Shown here: positions 8,340-15,132 of the stretch, piece by piece
Numbering within the stretch: position 1 is the stretch's first letter
How the letters are laid out: each line of letters opens with the position of its first letter
DNA from: Bacteroidota bacterium
Lineage (GTDB): Bacteria > Bacteroidota > Bacteroidia > Chitinophagales > LD1
Assembly (NCBI GenBank): GCA_947457525.1
Contig: CANGXE010000002.1
Span: forward strand, 1-31,324
Direction: 5' to 3'
Length of the DNA: 31,324 nt
Translations under genes and position numbers: made by a program
The notes under the pieces: generated by a model
What the model saw: the letters and a program-made list of their open reading frames with translations, nothing else
What the model was told of the DNA's origin: nothing
Database searches by the model: none

Positions 8340-8990
8340 ATGATGATATTTCGCTTATGTGTATGGTTAATGCTTGCCGCCTTAGTAGGTTTATGTGCTT
8401 GTGCGCCTAAAGAACGGGCGCAGACCGCCACACCTCAGCGGGCGACCGCCAAGCGCGGCTCCGCTCCGCTCGGCTCAGCAGTAAACGCTGCTTCGTTGAG
8501 CCGCTACGATACGCTTATTCCTATCCTCGATGGATTGCTGCTCACCTACGACACCTTCGACCGGGCGCAGTATGAACAACTGATGAAGGTCAACATTCCC
8601 GTCTTTGTTTCTATAGATAGCATCCAAGCACATAGGGATGGCTTCGGTTTGTTTGACTTTGACTACAGCCCCAAGGCAAATAAGTGGGGCGTGATAGATA
8701 GCACGGGCAGGGTGGTGGTGCCGTTTGTGTGTGATGGCATTAAAGCCACTTCGCCCCACGAGGGCATTTGCTCCATTTATGCTTCTTCGTTTAGTTTAAA
8801 CACAGGCATACCGCGCTATATGTACAAAGGCTATTGGTACACGTTTGATAAAAACGGATTACGCCTCTCGAAGGGCAAAGCATTTGACTTGCGCTTGGTG
8901 TTCATTGCGGATTTTCATCGTCATGAGTTCGTGATCAGCGAAGGGCCGCAGCGCTATCTGCCCGAAAACGATGGCCGTCCTGCTAAGTAA
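8340..8990 (+). CDS. Lipoprotein with a WG-repeat-like motif, unknown function
   Basis: The frame is open from 8175, but the first 55 codons look like intergenic repeat sequence. The ATG at 8340 gives MMIFRLCVWLMLAALVGLCAC, a lipoprotein signal peptide with lipobox LCAC, so this start is preferred (216 residues). After the lipid cysteine comes an Ala/Arg/Ser-rich linker encoded by low-complexity G+C-rich DNA (8451-8478) that resembles sequence just after the gene. The mature part contains KANKWGVIDSTGRVVVPF, which fits the WG (TrpGly) repeat pattern found in Bacteroidota surface proteins; only one clear repeat is present. The product is probably anchored in the inner or outer membrane. No function can be assigned. 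Confidence 0.65.
   Translation: MMIFRLCVWLMLAALVGLCACAPKERAQTATPQRATAKRGSAPLGSAVNAASLSRYDTLIPILDGLLLTYDTFDRAQYEQLMKVNIPVFVSIDSIQAHRDGFGLFDFDYSPKANKWGVIDSTGRVVVPFVCDGIKATSPHEGICSIYASSFSLNTGIPRYMYKGYWYTFDKNGLRLSKGKAFDLRLVFIADFHRHEFVISEGPQRYLPENDGRPAK
8451..8478 (+). repeat. G+C-rich repeat inside the lipoprotein linker
   Basis: AAGCGCGGCTCCGCTCCGCT followed by CGGCTCAG encodes part of the linker after the lipobox. It resembles AAGCGCTTTCCGCTTGGCTC at 8994-9013, just after the same gene. The coding region therefore seems to have absorbed a copy of a local intergenic repeat. Confidence 0.45.
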
Positions 8991-8993
8991 ATC

Positions 8994-9014
8994 AAGCGCT
9001 TTCCGCTTGGCTCA
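8994..9014 (+). repeat. G+C-rich repeat after the lipoprotein gene
   Basis: AAGCGCTTTCCGCTTGGCTC at 8994-9013, three bases after the stop of the WG-repeat lipoprotein gene, is similar to the linker-encoding sequence at 8451-8478 (shared AAGCGC, TCCGCT and GGCTCA blocks). Confidence 0.4.
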
Positions 9015-9061
9015 TTGCTGCTAGGCGCCCCTGCTGCTTGTTTATTCCACTTCACTACGTC

Positions 9062-9089
9062 CGTGAGTTCCCTGTGCGGGGTTCAAGAA
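9062..9089 (+). repeat. Intergenic repeat, copy B (diverged)
   Basis: A 28-base segment with 19 of 28 bases matching copy A, including the shared core GCGGGGT and CAAGAA; the similarity to copy A continues for about 10 further bases (AAGC...CGA). It lies between the WG-repeat lipoprotein and serine hydrolase genes. Confidence 0.5.
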
Positions 9090-9200
9090 ACTAAAGCTCG
9101 ATTAGGAAAAACATAAATGGAGTTGGCTATTCGTGAAAGCTGTGGGCGAAAGGTGCAATGGCGCAAAAGCTACCCCTTTAACTCTCTAATATTATTATCA

Positions 9201-9230
9201 TTGACATTATTTATTGAATAGCTATTTTTC
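9201..9230 (+). promoter_or_regulatory. Candidate promoter for the serine hydrolase gene
   Basis: TTG at 9201-9203, 19 bases, then TATTTTTC at 9223-9230: the Bacteroidota TTG-N19-TAnnTTTG form with one mismatch. Transcription would begin near 9236, which excludes a TTG start at 9214 and supports the ATG at 9256 or 9268. Confidence 0.5.
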
Positions 9231-9255
9231 TACTCTCTCCATACCCTGCTCCCTT

Positions 9256-10380
9256 ATGTTCCGTTACATGACATCTAAACCACTTCTGCTCGCCTGTTGG
9301 TGGCTAGTATTGCTGAATAGTTGTTTGCCGGTACGGAGTATTTTTCTTGGTCGGCCGGATGAAAAAGATATTACCCGAGCTAAGCGCGCAGTCATTCATT
9401 CGAGCCCCGAATGTTTTGAATTTAAAACTGCACCACCCGCTTTGAGCAAAGGCCTAAAAATCAACGATTGGACCAGCGACCTTCCTTTTTTTATGCCACT
9501 CGATACGTTTGCGCCTACCCACAAGATTAGGAGTATGCTGGTCATCCAAAACGATAGTGTGAAATATGCCTACTACGGCAAAAACTTCAATGAGCACGAC
9601 CTTCATTCTTCTTACTCAATTGCTAAATCGTTTACATCTGCACTCATCGGCATAGCCATTGACGAGGGCTATATCAAGAGCGAAAAAGAAGCTGTCATTA
9701 AGTATATCCCTGAGCTGAGCAAGGTGCCTTATGCCGATCAACTAACTATCGAACATTTACTCAACCACACTTCGGGCATAAAATATAGTCTGACCATGGA
9801 TGCCACTATTTACTATGGCAGCAATTCACTAAACGCCCTCCGCAAAATCAAGTTTACATCCATCCCCGGCACTCGGCAACATTACCTCAACATCAATGTT
9901 GAACTGCTGGGACTCCTCCTACAACGCGCCACCGGCACATCTCCGGCTAAGTATCTCGAAGACAAAATTTGGCGGCCTATACAGATGTGCGATGATGCTG
10001 TTTGGAGCACAGACACTAAAAACAATCTGGAAAAAACTTATTGCTGCTTAGGCGCAACTGCCCTCGACTATGCCAAGTTTGGCCGACTGTATCTAAACCA
10101 AGGCGTATGGAACGGAAAAAGAATTATCAGCGAAAGATGGTACAACAAATCAATAAGCAGAGACACCACCGGTGGCAGTAGTTATAATTATAATTATTGT
10201 TGGCACATAGGGCTAAAAGAATATGGCGATTATATGGCCATCGGTTTATACAAACAACACATTTATATCAACCCCAAAAAAAACTTGCTGATTGTATTGT
10301 TTAATGACAGAGAAAAACCTTTGAAAGCAGAGCGAGTAAACTGGTGGTTTGTTTTCAGGCAAATAGCCGACCAACTTTAA
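9256..10380 (+). CDS. Serine hydrolase of the beta-lactamase/class C family, lipoprotein
   Basis: Penicillin-binding/beta-lactamase fold hydrolase, 374 residues from the ATG at 9256 (an ATG at 9268 is also possible). The N-terminus is a lipoprotein signal ending LLNSC, so the enzyme is probably periplasmic or surface-anchored. The nucleophile motif is S121-I-A-K124 (SxxK) in SYSIAKSFTSALIG; the second motif is Y210-L-N212, matching YxN of class C enzymes; HLLNHTSGI lies between, as in the family. The usual third motif near the C-terminus (KTG or HxG) is reduced to AIGLYKQHIYI. Such proteins act as esterases, peptidases or amidases; a true beta-lactamase is unlikely. It stands alone with its own promoter between repeat-bearing spacers. 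Confidence 0.85.
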   Translation: MFRYMTSKPLLLACWWLVLLNSCLPVRSIFLGRPDEKDITRAKRAVIHSSPECFEFKTAPPALSKGLKINDWTSDLPFFMPLDTFAPTHKIRSMLVIQNDSVKYAYYGKNFNEHDLHSSYSIAKSFTSALIGIAIDEGYIKSEKEAVIKYIPELSKVPYADQLTIEHLLNHTSGIKYSLTMDATIYYGSNSLNALRKIKFTSIPGTRQHYLNINVELLGLLLQRATGTSPAKYLEDKIWRPIQMCDDAVWSTDTKNNLEKTYCCLGATALDYAKFGRLYLNQGVWNGKRIISERWYNKSISRDTTGGSSYNYNYCWHIGLKEYGDYMAIGLYKQHIYINPKKNLLIVLFNDREKPLKAERVNWWFVFRQIADQL

Positions 10381-10560
10381 CTCCGTTGGTTGACTTCGCT
10401 ACACAAATTCTTCCTCTACATCAGCAGCGCTTTGCTCCTTCACCATTCTCTACTTGCTAATCATATATCATACCCTAGCATGAATCAAGCTATAAGCTAA
10501 AGTTAAGCTTGACTGCGTTCGTAGCTTCGCTGTGCGTGGCGAAAGATACTTGATGCAGCA

Positions 10561-10588
10561 CGTAGAAACCACGAGCGGGGTGGAAGAA
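10561..10588 (+). repeat. Intergenic repeat, copy C
   Basis: Identical to copy A (8283-8310) at 27 of 28 positions; the single difference is C to G near the 3' end. It sits in the spacer between the serine hydrolase and the repeat-domain lipoprotein. No open reading frame crosses it convincingly. Confidence 0.7.
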
Positions 10589-10700
10589 GTAGGATAGCGT
10601 CTAGCAAAAACACACACAGCATTACTTGTTCGGAATTAGAAAAGCTGAATAGCACCGATTTGCATTGGTTTGTAAATGAGGATAATAGCTACTTAAATTG

Positions 10701-10732
10701 TTGTAAAAAAATAAATTGGTTAAGTATCTTCG
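10701..10732 (+). promoter_or_regulatory. Candidate promoter of the repeat-domain lipoprotein gene
   Basis: TTG at 10701-10703, 21 bases, then TATCTTCG at 10725-10732. This fits the Bacteroidota pattern with one mismatch in the -7 box and a slightly long spacer, about 30 bases before the start codon. Confidence 0.35.
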
Positions 10733-10762
10733 TTACGCAAAAAGTGATGTAAAATTCAACGT

Positions 10763-12244
10763 ATGATAAAAACTGACTACCGCATTTTAATTCTAGTGAT
10801 GTATAGCTTAGTAACGCTAATCAACAGTTGTTCGGAAAAAAGTGAGGAAGAACCCTCCTGCATAGAGTGTTCTGACCCTAATCGCGTTTCGCCTATCTGC
10901 AGAGTGACATTTTTGAGCGGCTGTAATGAAAACCGTTCTACATTTTGTGAGCCCTGCAAACCCGGTTACATCGAAGGAGCATCTTCCGGTCAAGATAATG
11001 TTCGTAAATGTATATCTACCTACGCTGCTTTAACGACCACTACCATCACCAACATTACCATCAACGGCAACAGTGTTACCGCCACCAGCGGAGGTGTTAT
11101 CACTGGCGATGGAGGAAACCCTGTTAGCAAACGTGGTGTTTGTTTTAGCAAAGCAACAATTCCTTTAGTGCTACCCACCACCACCTGTGCTGATTGCATC
11201 ATCACCACCAACGGCTCAGGAAAGGGTTCATTTGTGAGCACGCTAAATGGGTTGATGAGAGACTCTAATTATGTGGTTAGGGCTTATGCCACTAACAGTT
11301 CGGGTACGGCCTATGGTAATGCGCTTACTTTTACGGCCAATAACGGTATTTTTTCTCCCGTGGTTGTCACCGATCCTATAGCTAATGATTATGCTTTAAA
11401 TATCACAGCCGGAGGAACCATTATTGGTGATGGAGGAAGCCCAATAACCGAACGAGGTGTTTGTTGGAGCACAACAGCCAACCCTACTATAGCCAATTCA
11501 AAATTAGCGGCCGGTGCAGGTACCGGGCTTTTTACTTGTCAGCCGACTTTACTCAACAACAGCACCTATTACCTCAAGGCTTACGCCACCAACATTAACG
11601 GCACCTACTATGGCAACCAAGTAGTTTTTAATACCCTACCGCTTAACGTACCTTCATTGACAACCACAGCAGCCACAGGAGTTACTTTCTCGGCTGCTAC
11701 GTTGGGTGGAAATGTCACCAATAACGGAGGGAGTGCAGTCACCGCTCGTGGCGTGTGTTACTCAACTACTCTTAATCCTACCATAGCCGATGATAAAACG
11801 CTGAATGGTAGTGGCACCGGAGCCTTTACCAGCAACCTCAGTGGCTTAACCGCCAGCACAACTTACCATGTGCGAGCTTATGCCACAAACAGCACGGGCA
11901 CAGGATATGGTCTTGACCAAACATTTACCACGGCCGCCCCGCCAATAACAGCTCCTACAGTTACCACCACCACAGTAACCGCTATTACTTCTACAGATGC
12001 TGTTAGCGGTGGCAATGTCACTAGCGATGGTGGAGCAACAGTAACCGCCCGTGGGGTATGCTATTCCACTAATCCTAACCCAACAACAGCAAACTTTAAA
12101 ACGCTTGATGGTAGCGGCACAGGAACATTTTCTAGCAACTTGATTGTATTGTCTCCGAGCACCACTTATCATGTGAGAGCGTACGCTACTAATAGTATTG
12201 GCACCAGTTACGGAAGCGATTTGCAGTTTACCACAGCTCCTTAG
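10763..12244 (+). CDS. Lipoprotein with cysteine-rich head and four Ig/FN3-like repeats
   Basis: A 493-residue surface protein of unknown role. The signal peptide ends LINSC (lipidated C23), followed by an acidic stretch SEKSEEE that resembles the lipoprotein export signals known to send Bacteroidota lipoproteins to the cell surface. Residues 33-83 are cysteine-rich (C33, C36, C46, C54, C62, C65, C83), somewhat like EGF/TNFR-type modules. Four beta-rich repeats follow at about 89-192, 198-291, 297-390 and 397-491. Each has GG.[IV]..DGG or NGG, then RGVC, a TG.F block, and [VL][RK]AYATN..GT.YG. The last two are the most alike. The first repeat has an extra C..C pair (C142, C145). The repeat type is common in Bacteroidota surface proteins, where it probably mediates binding. 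There is no T9SS sorting domain. Confidence 0.82.
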   Translation: MIKTDYRILILVMYSLVTLINSCSEKSEEEPSCIECSDPNRVSPICRVTFLSGCNENRSTFCEPCKPGYIEGASSGQDNVRKCISTYAALTTTTITNITINGNSVTATSGGVITGDGGNPVSKRGVCFSKATIPLVLPTTTCADCIITTNGSGKGSFVSTLNGLMRDSNYVVRAYATNSSGTAYGNALTFTANNGIFSPVVVTDPIANDYALNITAGGTIIGDGGSPITERGVCWSTTANPTIANSKLAAGAGTGLFTCQPTLLNNSTYYLKAYATNINGTYYGNQVVFNTLPLNVPSLTTTAATGVTFSAATLGGNVTNNGGSAVTARGVCYSTTLNPTIADDKTLNGSGTGAFTSNLSGLTASTTYHVRAYATNSTGTGYGLDQTFTTAAPPITAPTVTTTTVTAITSTDAVSGGNVTSDGGATVTARGVCYSTNPNPTTANFKTLDGSGTGTFSSNLIVLSPSTTYHVRAYATNSIGTSYGSDLQFTTAP

Positions 12245-12284
12245 TTTTTAAAGAATACAATGGCCGATTAACATTGCACAGAAA

Positions 12285-12324
12285 CAACAAGCCCTACAAG
12301 AAAAAATTCTGGCAGGGCTTGTTG
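12285..12324 (-). terminator. Hairpin after higA (repeat hairpin 1)
   Basis: CAACAAGCCCT (12285-12295) pairs with AGGGCTTGTTG (12314-12324), with further AGAA/TTCT pairing in the loop. On the minus strand it follows the higA stop by about 24 bases but has only a weak T-run (GTTTCTG). Its inner 29 bases match the hairpin at 13069-13097 at 24 positions. It also lies downstream of the convergent lipoprotein gene and may end that transcript too. Confidence 0.55.
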
Positions 12325-12348
12325 ATGTATAGCGCTTAAGAGGTTCAA

Positions 12349-12648
12349 CTACGCAGCCTCACCTGTGTATTGCTTGATTGCCCCTAATTCATCTTTCTTT
12401 TGGTGGCGTTCTTCCTCAATGTCAAAATCATCTTGAATACCTAACCAAAATTTGGCAGAGTTGCCGAAATATTTGGCTAATCGCAGGGCAGTGTCAGCAG
12501 TAATCCGTCTGTTTCCTTTCACAATCTCCGACACTCGTGTCTGCGGAATGCCAATGTCCTTTGCCAAACGATAAGCGCTGATATCAAGTGGTATCAAAAA
12601 CTCTTCAAGTAGAATTTCGCCCGGATGAATATTCTTTAACTTTTTCAT
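12349..12648 (-). CDS. higA: HigA-type antitoxin, XRE-family DNA-binding protein
   Basis: A 99-residue antitoxin that neutralises the HigB toxin and represses the operon. It begins MKKLKNIHPGEILLEEFL, the classic HigA/VapI opening (HPGEILxEEF), and has a helix-turn-helix at about residues 22-60 (SAYRLAKDIGIPQTRVSEIV with KGNRRIT). NSAKFWLGIQDDFDI near the C-terminus is also typical of the family. The gene follows the toxin gene with an 11-bp gap, in the toxin-first order usual for higBA. An inverted repeat overlapping the promoter upstream of higB is its likely operator. Confidence 0.93.
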   Translation of the reverse strand: MKKLKNIHPGEILLEEFLIPLDISAYRLAKDIGIPQTRVSEIVKGNRRITADTALRLAKYFGNSAKFWLGIQDDFDIEEERHQKKDELGAIKQYTGEAA

Positions 12649-12659
12649 AGTCTTTTGTT

Positions 12660-12941
12660 TTAGTGGTAGTCTATTATGCTTACTTCTTCTGCGTTTCCAT
12701 TATTCCATTTAAAAATAATACGCCATTGATTATTAATTCTGATGGAGTAAAAGTTCTTCAAATCACCTTTTAACTTCTCCAATCGGTTAGCCGGTGGAAT
12801 TAATAAATCGTTAAGGTCTTGAGAGTTATTAAGCATTCTGAGTTTTCTCCGAGCCATTTCTTGCAGCTCGGTCGAGAGTGCTTTAACCCTTTCCCCTTCC
12901 CATATTTTCTTTGTGTCTTTGTCACCAAATGATGTCAGCAT
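12660..12941 (-). CDS. higB: HigB-type toxin, RelE superfamily mRNA interferase
   Basis: A 93-residue toxin of the RelE/HigB superfamily, which cleaves mRNA on the ribosome when free of its antitoxin. Family features: an N-terminal FGDKDTKKIWEGERVK, an internal LLIPPANRLEKLKGDLKNFY segment (the PPxxRLExLKGD block is highly diagnostic), and QWRIIFKW with SIIDYH at the C-terminus. Length equals the family norm (about 92). The ATG at 12939-12941 is preceded by a -7 promoter box inside an inverted repeat. The gene looks intact. Confidence 0.94.
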   Translation of the reverse strand: MLTSFGDKDTKKIWEGERVKALSTELQEMARRKLRMLNNSQDLNDLLIPPANRLEKLKGDLKNFYSIRINNQWRIIFKWNNGNAEEVSIIDYH

Positions 12942-12956
12942 ACTATTGATGTACGT

Positions 12957-12977
12957 TACTTACGCCAAAAGTAAGTA
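12957..12977 (-). promoter_or_regulatory. higBA operator overlapping the -7 promoter element
   Basis: A perfect inverted repeat with 7-base arms, TACTTAC and GTAAGTA, around a 7-base centre. On the minus strand the box TACTTTTG (12966-12973), an exact Bacteroidota -7 element, lies inside it. It ends 15 bases before the higB start. The position fits autorepression by HigA. No TTG was found at the -33 distance. Confidence 0.6.
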
Positions 12978-13062
12978 TTTAGCATTTAGATAGCTAATTT
13001 ATGCAGAGATTTTAGTAACGAAACGAATACAATAGTTTGCCCGGATATTTTACAACACCACC

Positions 13063-13098
13063 CAAAAAAGCCCTGCAAGAAGGAATTCCGGTAGGGCA
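13063..13098 (-). terminator. Intrinsic terminator of the small lipoprotein gene (repeat hairpin 2)
   Basis: On the minus strand, GCCCTACCGGAATTCC and its partner ending GCAGGGC form a hairpin (13070-13097) followed by TTTTTT (13064-13069), about 10 bases after the stop at 13108. The stem-loop is nearly the same as the hairpin behind higA (24 of 29 bases). Confidence 0.8.
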
Positions 13099-13107
13099 AC
13101 AGATTAA

Positions 13108-13521
13108 TCAAAGTGTTTTTTGAGCAAAGTACTCCGTCCAAACAGGTCCTTTAGACCCTCTATGATAAAAATATAACTTACTAGCTGACACTTCCAATGT
13201 TTGAGGATAGAACAATCGAGTGGATTTAAACACACTATCACTGTACGTAAAAGTGGATTTATCGTTACAACATAATGGGTTCAAGGTAACTTCAATTACT
13301 GAAATAGAATCGCCTTTAGATAAGATGACTTCTGCCTCTGTAGTGTCGTGATTATAGATACTACCTGTTCCTGACCAGCAGGTAAATACCTTAATACCCT
13401 TGTAAGTGCCTATAACTTCATCACGTGCATCTATAGGTTCTTGATATTCTGCCGGCAAATCTTTGCTGCAAGAAGAATATGCAAACAACAAGCCTAAAGC
13501 GAAAAACCACAACAATCTCAT
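13108..13521 (-). CDS. Small lipoprotein, unknown function
   Basis: A 137-residue protein with a lipoprotein signal peptide (MRLLWFFALGLLFAYSSC, lipobox YSSC). The mature part is polar and beta-rich with three further cysteines (about C49, C83, C84) and shows no family I recognise. IGTYKGIKVFTCWSGTGS near the N-terminus has the look of small Bacteroidota lipocalin-like or beta-sandwich lipoproteins, but that is only a resemblance. It is followed by its own terminator and lies between higBA and guaB. Function unknown. Confidence 0.65.
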   Translation of the reverse strand: MRLLWFFALGLLFAYSSCSKDLPAEYQEPIDARDEVIGTYKGIKVFTCWSGTGSIYNHDTTEAEVILSKGDSISVIEVTLNPLCCNDKSTFTYSDSVFKSTRLFYPQTLEVSASKLYFYHRGSKGPVWTEYFAQKTL

Positions 13522-13575
13522 AGGGCTAATCCAATTTAATTTATTTTAAAGATAGAATTATTCTAATCAAAAATC

Positions 13576-15057
13576 CTACTTCCTAGAGTAGTTTGGGCTT
13601 TCTTTCGTAATCATCACATCGTGCGGATGGCTTTCTTGCATACCCGCGTTGGTGATGCGCACAAACTTGGCTTGTTGCAGCGCCTTGATGTTTGGCGCGC
13701 CACAGTAACCCATGCCTGCACGCAAACCGCCTATATATTGATAAATCACTTCTTGCACACTGCCTTTGTAAGGCACGCGGCCTACAATGCCTTCAGGCAC
13801 CAATTTCTTGATGTCTTCTTCCACGTCTTGAAAATAGCGGTCTTTGCTGCCTTCTTGCATCGCCTCTACGCTGCCCATACCGCGGTAAGATTTAAACTTG
13901 CGGCCTTCGTAGATGATGGTCTCTCCGGGGCTTTCATCTGTGCCCGCAAAAATGCCACCCGCCATCACGGTGTCTGCTCCGGCTGCAATGGCCTTGACGA
14001 TGTCACCTGTGTAGCGAATGCCTCCATCGGCTATAATCGGCACACCCGACTTCTTTCCGGCCTTGCTGGCCTCATAAATGGCCGATAGCTGCGGCACACC
14101 CACCCCCGCCACAATACGAGTAGTGCATATAGAGCCAGGACCCACACCAATTTTCACGCCATCTACGCCCGCATCAATCAAGGCTTGTGCGCCTTCGCGC
14201 GTAGCCACATTGCCACCAATAATATCGATATGCTTAAAGGCTTGCTTTGCTTTTTTGATAGACTGCAATACTCCGCGAGAGTGACCGTGCGCGGTGTCTA
14301 TACACACCACATCTACGCCCACATGCGCCAGCGCTTCCATGCGCTCTTGCATATCGCCCGTTACACCAACAGCCGCACCACATAACAAACGCCCATACTT
14401 ATCTTTCGTAGAGTTTGGGTGGTTCTTCACTTTCAAAATGTCTTTGTAAGTAATCAATCCCACCAACTTGCCCGAGCGGTCCACCACCGGCAACTTCTCA
14501 ATTTTATATTTCTGCAAAATCTTTTCTGCGCTCTTCAAGTCAGTGCCTTTGGGCGCAATGTGCAATGTATCTTTAGTCATTATCTCGGTCACCTTGCGTT
14601 TCATGTTTTTCTCAAAACGCATATCACGATTGGTTATAATACCCACTAGCTTGCCGGCTTTATCTACAATCGGAATACCGCCAATTTTATTCTCCGTCAT
14701 CAAGGCATGCGCTTGACCTACGAGGGCATCTTCAGTAAGAATAATAGGGTCGAGTATCAAACCCGAGTCCGCACGCTTCACCTTGCGCACCATTTCGGCT
14801 TGGCGCTCTATGCTCATGTTCTTGTGCAAAATGCCAATGCCACCCACTCGAGCGATGGCAATGGCCAAAGCTGTTTCCGTAACGGTGTCCATAGCCGCAG
14901 AGACTAAAGGAACGTTTACTTCAATGTTTCGTGTGAGGCGCGAACTGATGTTGACTTCGCGAGGGAGAATTTCTGAGTAAGCCGGCACGAGGAGCACATC
15001 ATCAAATGTTATCCCTTCAAAACCAAACTTATTGTCTATCGTATTTCTTGTTGCCAT
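13576..15057 (-). CDS. guaB: IMP dehydrogenase
   Basis: Oxidises IMP to XMP with NAD+, the first committed step of GMP synthesis. The 493-residue protein has the split TIM barrel with two CBS domains inserted (about residues 93-210; ending GKLVGLITYKDIL). The catalytic loop is GVGPGSICTTRIVAGVG with nucleophile C311, and the mobile flap has MGSVEAMQ. The start is the ATG at 15055-15057 (MATRNTIDNKFGF). A possible TTG start two codons earlier falls inside the -7 promoter box and is rejected. The promoter box ends only 3 bases before the ATG, so the message may be leaderless. It is divergent from an alpha/beta hydrolase gene. Confidence 0.97.
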   Translation of the reverse strand: MATRNTIDNKFGFEGITFDDVLLVPAYSEILPREVNISSRLTRNIEVNVPLVSAAMDTVTETALAIAIARVGGIGILHKNMSIERQAEMVRKVKRADSGLILDPIILTEDALVGQAHALMTENKIGGIPIVDKAGKLVGIITNRDMRFEKNMKRKVTEIMTKDTLHIAPKGTDLKSAEKILQKYKIEKLPVVDRSGKLVGLITYKDILKVKNHPNSTKDKYGRLLCGAAVGVTGDMQERMEALAHVGVDVVCIDTAHGHSRGVLQSIKKAKQAFKHIDIIGGNVATREGAQALIDAGVDGVKIGVGPGSICTTRIVAGVGVPQLSAIYEASKAGKKSGVPIIADGGIRYTGDIVKAIAAGADTVMAGGIFAGTDESPGETIIYEGRKFKSYRGMGSVEAMQEGSKDRYFQDVEEDIKKLVPEGIVGRVPYKGSVQEVIYQYIGGLRAGMGYCGAPNIKALQQAKFVRITNAGMQESHPHDVMITKESPNYSRK

Positions 15058-15060
15058 GTG

Positions 15061-15090
15061 CAAATATAGTTACAGACTTAAATGTTGCAA
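15061..15090 (-). promoter_or_regulatory. guaB promoter
   Basis: On the minus strand TTG (15088-15090), 19 bases, then TATATTTG (15061-15068): a perfect Bacteroidota TTG-N19-TAnnTTTG promoter. Only CAC separates the -7 box from the guaB ATG, so transcription should start at or within a few bases of the start codon. Confidence 0.75.
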
Positions 15091-15132
15091 GTACAAACAT
15101 GTAATGCCCTTGCTTTTTTTACCTTCGCCACC

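Larger units (their letters stand above)
10381..10762. other. Long intergenic region with repeat and candidate promoter
   Basis: A 382-base gap. I see no gene in it on either strand. It holds a short imperfect palindrome (AAGCTATAAGCTAAAGTTAA then GCTT, about 10489-10512), repeat copy C (10561-10588), and near its end a candidate promoter for the next gene. The first part (CGCTTTGCTCC and GTAGCTTCGCTGTGCG blocks) resembles the spacer at 8991-9100. Confidence 0.55.

Noticed and set aside
9117..9220. A 34-codon frame in the spacer before the serine hydrolase
   Set aside because: Too short, no recognisable feature, and it overlaps the candidate promoter at 9201-9230.
9256..10380. Antibiotic-resistance beta-lactamase
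   Set aside because: The third catalytic motif is reduced and lipoprotein esterase/peptidase relatives are common in Bacteroidota; resistance cannot be inferred.
11030..12240. Possible DNA tandem repeat or CRISPR-like array
   Set aside because: The periodicity of about 300 bases comes from repeated protein domains with diverged codons; there are no short direct repeats with spacers.
13621..14088. 155-codon frame opposite guaB
   Set aside because: Lies wholly antisense to a well-supported essential gene; composition is that of a reverse-frame shadow.
15061..15063. TTG start codon for guaB two residues upstream
   Set aside because: The triplet is part of the -7 promoter box, so it would not be transcribed as a start codon.
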